Assembly: GCA_018700655.1 (NCBI GenBank)
Contig: JABIUG010000345.1
Coordinates: 1 to 10,418, forward strand
Direction: 5' to 3'
Length of the DNA stretch: 10,418 bases
DNA from: Rhodospirillaceae bacterium
GTDB taxonomy: Bacteria; Pseudomonadota; Alphaproteobacteria; SP197
The notes beneath the pieces were generated by a model. The model saw nothing but the letters and a program-made list of their open reading frames with translations, was not told the origin of the DNA and searched no databases. The position numbers and the translations under genes are program-made. How positions within the stretch are numbered: the first letter of the stretch is position 1; the number at the start of each line of letters is the position of its first letter. Of the stretch, positions 7,227 to 10,418 are shown one piece after another.

Positions 7227-8672
7227 TTATTTCCCCTTCTTGGATGACTTGAGTTTGGGCCGCCGGGCAGGTCGCGTAAACCAGGGATCGGCAGCCTCAA
7301 CGGCAGCGCCGACACGGAAGACCTTTTCGTCCTCATAAGGACTGGCGACAATCTGGAGACCGGTAGGCACGCCGTTCTTGCCGGTGCCGCTGGGCACCGA
7401 GAGAACCGGGCAGTGGCCCATCAGGTTGAAGGGCCAGGTCATGACCCAGTCGAAGCCTGGATCGACCGTCACGCCATCGATCTCGACATGACCGTTGACC
7501 GGGCAATGATCGGCAGCGACGGCCGGGATTGCGGTGGTCGGGCAGATCAGCGCCTCGTATTTCTGCAGCATCGGACCGAGCGTGTCGTACATCACGCCGA
7601 CCATGCGCTGGGCCTCTATGAAGTCCAGGGCCGTGGAACTGCGCGCCTGGTCAGCCAGGAATGCGACATAATCGGTCAGTTCGTGTCGATGACTTCGGAG
7701 CATCGGACCCAGCGCCGCACCGAATATGTGGCTGAGATGGCCGAAGGCCGCGGTTTTGACCGCAGGCGTCCAGCCCAGATCGACTTCCTCGACGATTGCG
7801 CCGGCGTCGTGCAGCTTGGCGACCGCATCCATCGTGTTCTTCTGTACCTCCTTCGAGACCCGGATGAATCCCAGATCCATCGAGAGCGCTATCTTCATGC
7901 CGCGCACGGATTTGAAGGTGGTCGGCAGGGTCAGCTTGGGTCGCAGCGAAGCGATGTCGCGCGGATGCGGGCCCGACATGACGTTCTGCAGCAGGACGCA
8001 GTCAGCGATCGAGCGGGCAAGCGGCCCTTCAACTGCGAAGTGATCCAGGTTGAAGATGCGTCCTTCCGGGTTGCGCCCATAGGGCGGCTTGAAGCCGACC
8101 AGGCCACAGGTTGAAGCCGGCACCCGGATCGAACCACCGATATCAGAGCCCGTGCCGATTGGCGCAACGCCGGCGGCCACAGACGCAGCGGTTCCACCCG
8201 AGCTGCCGCCCGGCGTGTAGTCGGTGTTCCACGGGTTGCGCGTCACACCCCAGAGTTTCGTGTGGGTGATCACAGCCGCGGAAAACTCCGGGGTTGTCGT
8301 GCGGGCATGCATGATTGCGCCGGCATCAAAACAGCGTTCGACGATGGCCAGGGTCTCGTCTGCGATGTTGTCCTTTAGCGGCAGGCTGCCGCTGGTCGCG
8401 GTCAGTCCGGCAATGGTCGCCTCTTCCTTGACGACCAGCGGCAGGCCTTCGAGCGCACCTGTTTCTTCGCCCCGGGCATAACGGGCCTCGGCGGCTTTGG
8501 CCTTCGCACGCGCTTCCTTAAAGTGGAGGTTGCTAAACGGGTTCAGCTTGGGCATGACCTTCTTGGCGCGCTTTATCGCGGCATCCATCATCTCGACGGG
8601 TGAGAGCTTTTTCGCCTTGAAGAGCTTGAGCGCCTCTGTCGCGCTCATCCATGTCAGGCCTGTCTCTGCCAT
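7227..8672 (-). CDS. Amidase signature family enzyme B
   Basis: This is a 481-residue protein and the first gene of the operon. An in-frame GTG at 8690 would add six residues, but the ATG at 8672 is preferred because MAETGLTWMSATEA then aligns exactly with MASSDLHYMGAVEA of its paralogue and an AGG precedes it. The triad is Lys82 (VVKEEATIAG), Ser157 (GGSSGG) and Ser181 (GSDIGGSIRVPAS). The residue after Lys82 is Glu here and Asp in amidase A. Substrate-pocket segments differ more (SAAVITHTKL against SCAGYCHTDL at 131-140), which hints at different specificities. It ends in a basic tail, KSSKKGK, absent from amidase A, whose codons also supply the next gene's ribosome site. The substrate is unknown; the neighbouring flavin oxidase suggests nitrogen-compound breakdown. 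Confidence 0.92.
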   Translation of the reverse strand: MAETGLTWMSATEALKLFKAKKLSPVEMMDAAIKRAKKVMPKLNPFSNLHFKEARAKAKAAEARYARGEETGALEGLPLVVKEEATIAGLTATSGSLPLKDNIADETLAIVERCFDAGAIMHARTTTPEFSAAVITHTKLWGVTRNPWNTDYTPGGSSGGTAASVAAGVAPIGTGSDIGGSIRVPASTCGLVGFKPPYGRNPEGRIFNLDHFAVEGPLARSIADCVLLQNVMSGPHPRDIASLRPKLTLPTTFKSVRGMKIALSMDLGFIRVSKEVQKNTMDAVAKLHDAGAIVEEVDLGWTPAVKTAAFGHLSHIFGAALGPMLRSHRHELTDYVAFLADQARSSTALDFIEAQRMVGVMYDTLGPMLQKYEALICPTTAIPAVAADHCPVNGHVEIDGVTVDPGFDWVMTWPFNLMGHCPVLSVPSGTGKNGVPTGLQIVASPYEDEKVFRVGAAVEAADPWFTRPARRPKLKSSKKGK

Positions 8673-8742
8673 CTTGCCTGTCCAATCCACTGTTGTGGCC
8701 AGTCTGTTCCGTTCCGGCGGGAGCGTAAATCAAAGATCGGCG

Positions 8743-8772
8743 ATAACCCATCGTAGGGCACGGTCTTGCCAA
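8743..8772 (-). promoter_or_regulatory. Candidate promoter of the amidase-flavoprotein operon
   Basis: TTGGCA (8772-8767, minus strand) is followed after 18 bases by GGTTAT (8748-8743), which matches half of the -10 consensus. The leader would be about 65 bases. A plus-strand TTGCCA overlaps the same -35 bases but lacks a good -10 box. This is weak evidence. Confidence 0.25.
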
Positions 8773-8777
8773 CACCT

Positions 8778-8796
8778 TTGCGCACGCGCAACGTTG
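8778..8796. promoter_or_regulatory. Dyad symmetry in the divergent amidase/dioxygenase control region
   Basis: TTGCGC-AC-GCGCAA (8778-8791) is a perfect dyad, overlapped by the palindrome CAACGTTG (8789-8796). It lies just upstream of the candidate operon promoter and about 40 bases before the dioxygenase start, where a shared operator would be expected. No regulator gene is in the window. Confidence 0.3.
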
Positions 8797-8835
8797 TGGT
8801 GCTGAAGTCGAGGACGCGTCTCCCGGAGAATTGCC

Positions 8836-9792
8836 ATGAGCTTGCCCACACCGACCAACGATCTGGACCGCGCCGAAGATGATCTGCTGCGCGCAGGTTA
8901 CTGCATCGTCACCGATGTACACACACCCGGCGAAGTAGACGCGCTGAAAGCGCGGCTGCTGGAACAGGCTGCGGCGGAACGGGAAGCTGCGCTGGCCTAT
9001 GAGTTTGGTGAACTCTCACGCGAAGCGGGAGAGGAGAACTTCACAATTCCGGTTGGCTCCGATGCCGACATCCCCAAACACCAGTTCATCGGTGTTTTGA
9101 TCAACAAGGGTGAGGTCTTCCATGATCTCGTCACACATCCGGTTGCCGATCGCACGGCGACAGCGCTGCTCGGGGCTGACTGGGTGCTCTCGGCCTATGA
9201 TGGCAGCATCGTGCGGCCAGATGGGCCCCAGCAGGCTCTTCATACCGATCAGTGGTGGATGCCACGGCCGCAGGTGCGCAACCAGCGCCAGCGCCCGCCG
9301 GGCGATGTCCGTCGCGGCGAGTTCCATGGTAACGACATCGGCCCGGAAGACAAGCTGATTGCACCGGCGCTTTCCTGCACCGTTGGCTGGACACTGACGG
9401 AGTTCACGGCGGACAACGGGGCCACGCGCGTGGTGCCGGGCAGTCACCTCTCCGGTGAAGAGCCTGATCCCGCACAGGATTATGATAACGAGGCGGTCAG
9501 CGTCGAAGCACCGGCCGGCGCGATGATCATGTGGGATGCCAGGACCTGGCACGGCATGGGAAAGAACCGCACGGACCAGGAGCGGATTGCGATCAACACC
9601 GTCTACAACGCTCCGATGGCGCGCACGCAAATCAACTGGCAGGTGGCCTTGCTGCCCGAGATCAGGGACGAAGCGTGGCCCGAACTCCTGGCGCGCCTGG
9701 GCTACAAGGCCTGGGGCGGTTACTACGGCCGGGTTGGCGCTGCAGACGGCGACATTGCGCGGGCTGAAGATGTTATTGGCGAGATGCGGTGA
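8836..9792 (+). CDS. Phytanoyl-CoA dioxygenase (PhyH) family protein
   Basis: This is a 318-residue protein of normal family length, starting at an ATG with GGAG seven bases upstream. It should be a cytoplasmic Fe(II)/2-oxoglutarate-dependent hydroxylase. Predicted iron ligands are His136 and Asp138 (ALHTDQWW) and His239 (ARTWHGMGKN); Arg250 (ERIAIN) should bind 2-oxoglutarate. NGATRVVPGSH (194-204) is the family turn before the second half of the barrel. A basic, proline-rich insert follows the HxD motif (about 143-172, VRNQRQRPPGD) and could form a lid over the active site. It is divergent from the amidase operon across a 163-base spacer, so the two may share control. The substrate is unknown; family members act on lipids, osmolytes, alkaloids and antibiotics. 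Confidence 0.92.
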   Translation: MSLPTPTNDLDRAEDDLLRAGYCIVTDVHTPGEVDALKARLLEQAAAEREAALAYEFGELSREAGEENFTIPVGSDADIPKHQFIGVLINKGEVFHDLVTHPVADRTATALLGADWVLSAYDGSIVRPDGPQQALHTDQWWMPRPQVRNQRQRPPGDVRRGEFHGNDIGPEDKLIAPALSCTVGWTLTEFTADNGATRVVPGSHLSGEEPDPAQDYDNEAVSVEAPAGAMIMWDARTWHGMGKNRTDQERIAINTVYNAPMARTQINWQVALLPEIRDEAWPELLARLGYKAWGGYYGRVGAADGDIARAEDVIGEMR

Positions 9793-9794
9793 AT

Positions 9795-9823
9795 GAGGCC
9801 TAAAGGTCTCTCCCTTCTTTTTT
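9795..9823 (+). terminator. Likely intrinsic terminator of the second dioxygenase gene
   Basis: GAGGCC (9795-9800) and GGTCTC (9805-9810) form a 6-bp stem with one G-U pair and a TAAA loop, two bases after the stop codon. Six Ts follow at 9818-9823, seven bases past the stem. The offset T-tract makes it a moderate candidate. Confidence 0.5.
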
Positions 9824-9855
9824 CCGTCACAGGCCGGCTTGACCGGGCTGTCCAT
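9824..9855 (-). repeat. REP-like palindromic element, copy 1
   Basis: On the minus strand this 32-base unit starts ATGGACAGCC and ends TGTGACGG. Its core is a hairpin of 9-base arms (9829-9837 and 9843-9851) with one mismatch and the loop TCAAG. It resembles the dispersed 'ATGGAT...TCAAG...AATGACGG' palindromes I recall from many alphaproteobacterial genomes. It forms an inverted pair with copy 2. Confidence 0.6.
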
Positions 9856-9878
9856 CCCGTTGTCCTGACGTGATTCCC

Positions 9879-9898
9879 CCGACGGAATGTGCCGTCGG
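9879..9898. other. Hairpin between the two REP-like copies
   Basis: CCGACGG (9879-9885) and CCGTCGG (9892-9898) form a perfect 7-bp stem with a 6-base loop. The TTCT that follows on the plus strand is too short for a strong terminator. It may be a terminator or a spacer motif of a composite repeat. Confidence 0.4.
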
Positions 9899-9907
9899 TT
9901 CTCCGAC

Positions 9908-9939
9908 ATGGATCGCCCCATCAAGTGGGGCGATGATGG
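9908..9939 (+). repeat. REP-like palindromic element, copy 2
   Basis: This 32-base unit begins ATGGATCGCC and ends GATGATGG. Its core is a perfect 9-bp stem, ATCGCCCCA (9912-9920) and TGGGGCGAT (9926-9934), with the loop TCAAG. It matches copy 1 at 22 of 32 positions, and most differences lie in the stem and are compensated on the other arm. No T-tract follows on either strand. Confidence 0.6.
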
Positions 9940-9955
9940 TTGTGGGGATTGGACG

Positions 9956-10418
9956 CTAACCCGTCAGGCACAGCCTGGCTGCTGCATCGACGATGGCTTC
10001 GGCGTCGATGCCGTGGACCCGGTGGATGTCGGGAATGTCTGCCGAGCGGCCGAAATCCTCGACACCGAGGGACTGGATGCGGTGGCGGCGGACGCTGCCC
10101 ATCCATGACAGGGTCGCAGGGTGCCCGTCGAGCACGGTGATCAGGCCGGCGTTTTCGGGAAGGCGGCCGAGCAGGCGTTCGACATGGCTGGGTTCGGCGG
10201 CCTGTCCGGCGCGGCGGTGGTGACGGGCATGGTGCCAGTCGGCCATCAGGCGGCCCGCTGACGTCGCAACCAGAAGCCCGGCCCCGGGCACGTCCTCGAT
10301 CAGCGCGGCATGGGCCTGGCGTGCCTCGGGCAGCATGGCGCCGACCGCGACGACGGCGATCTCGGCATCATCAGAAGGCTCCTCCAGCCAGTAGCCGCCC
10401 GACAGGATATCGTTCTGC
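9956..10418 (-). CDS. Pyruvate dehydrogenase E1/transketolase-like protein, C-terminal part, cut by right edge
   Basis: The minus-strand frame runs from the right edge to a TAG at 9958-9956 and gives 153 residues without the N-terminus; an internal ATG at 10336 is not taken as the start because the same protein continues upstream (NDILSGGYWLEE). The segment matches the transketolase C-terminal domain of thiamine-diphosphate enzymes: IAVVAVGAMLPEA, then VTVLDGHPATLSW-like sequence (here LITVLDGHPATLSWMGSV), then SLGVEDFGRSADIPDIHRVHGID near the end. The GVE.FG.s...D.y...gid pattern is that of AceE-type E1 and its relatives. The catalytic thiamine-binding domains lie outside the window. It could be a pyruvate or other 2-oxoacid dehydrogenase E1 or a transketolase-like paralogue. 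It converges on the dioxygenase across the REP-containing spacer. Confidence 0.75.
   Translation of the reverse strand, partial: QNDILSGGYWLEEPSDDAEIAVVAVGAMLPEARQAHAALIEDVPGAGLLVATSAGRLMADWHHARHHRRAGQAAEPSHVERLLGRLPENAGLITVLDGHPATLSWMGSVRRHRIQSLGVEDFGRSADIPDIHRVHGIDAEAIVDAAARLCLTG

Noticed and set aside
6235..7338. Long plus-strand open frame of 367 codons opposite amidase A
   Set aside because: It is the complement of a convincing amidase gene and crosses the amidase A/B junction. Its low-complexity Arg/Ala/Gly-rich translation shows no domain, as is usual for shadow frames in GC-rich DNA.
9016..9924. Minus-strand open frame of 302 codons opposite the second dioxygenase
   Set aside because: It is antisense to a well-supported PhyH gene. 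Its first residues (MDSPVKPACDG) are a translation of the REP-like repeat, a known source of false gene calls.
1..10418. A mobile, defence or secondary-metabolite system
   Set aside because: No transposase, integrase, terminal inverted repeats, CRISPR spacing, toxin-antitoxin pair, NRPS/PKS or radical-SAM maturase is present; the gene content is metabolic.

Overview
The window is GC-rich, densely coded DNA, most likely from an alphaproteobacterium. This is inferred from codon usage, gene content and a pair of dispersed palindromic repeats of a kind I recall from alphaproteobacterial intergenic regions. There are no rRNA, tRNA, phage, transposase, CRISPR or defence genes. It reads as an ordinary chromosomal catabolic neighbourhood.

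Layout, left to right. The 3' end of a phytanoyl-CoA dioxygenase (PhyH) family gene runs in from the left edge (+). It is followed by an exported TPR protein with a peptidoglycan-binding-like C-terminus (+). That gene converges on a free-standing B3/B4-domain protein (-), which lies downstream of an acyl-CoA dehydrogenase-like gene (-), with a good intrinsic terminator between them. A type II haloacid-dehalogenase-like HAD hydrolase (+) diverges from the dehydrogenase and converges on a three-gene minus-strand operon. In transcription order that operon is amidase B, amidase A and an FAD-dependent amine-oxidase-like flavoprotein. A second PhyH-family dioxygenase (+) diverges from the operon. 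After a hairpin-rich convergent spacer comes the C-terminal part of a pyruvate-dehydrogenase-E1/transketolase-like protein (-), cut by the right edge.

How the genes may work together (inference): the amidase pair and the flavin oxidase are co-transcribed and could hydrolyse an amide and then oxidatively deaminate an amine. The divergent dioxygenase, dehalogenase-like hydrolase and acyl-CoA dehydrogenase-like enzyme would fit breakdown of an unusual organic substrate. No substrate can be named from sequence. The two amidases are clearly paralogous: colinear without gaps over about 474 residues, with 88 of 120 identical in the catalytic block, as expected of a tandem duplication.

I did not find a convincing new biological system. 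The points most worth a second look are: the inverted pair of 32-bp REP-like elements near 9.8-9.94 kb; a terminator hairpin that also holds the ribosome-binding site of the next gene (2242-2274); an acyl-CoA dehydrogenase-like protein lacking a catalytic glutamate at both usual places; and a HAD hydrolase with two dehalogenase active-site residues changed.
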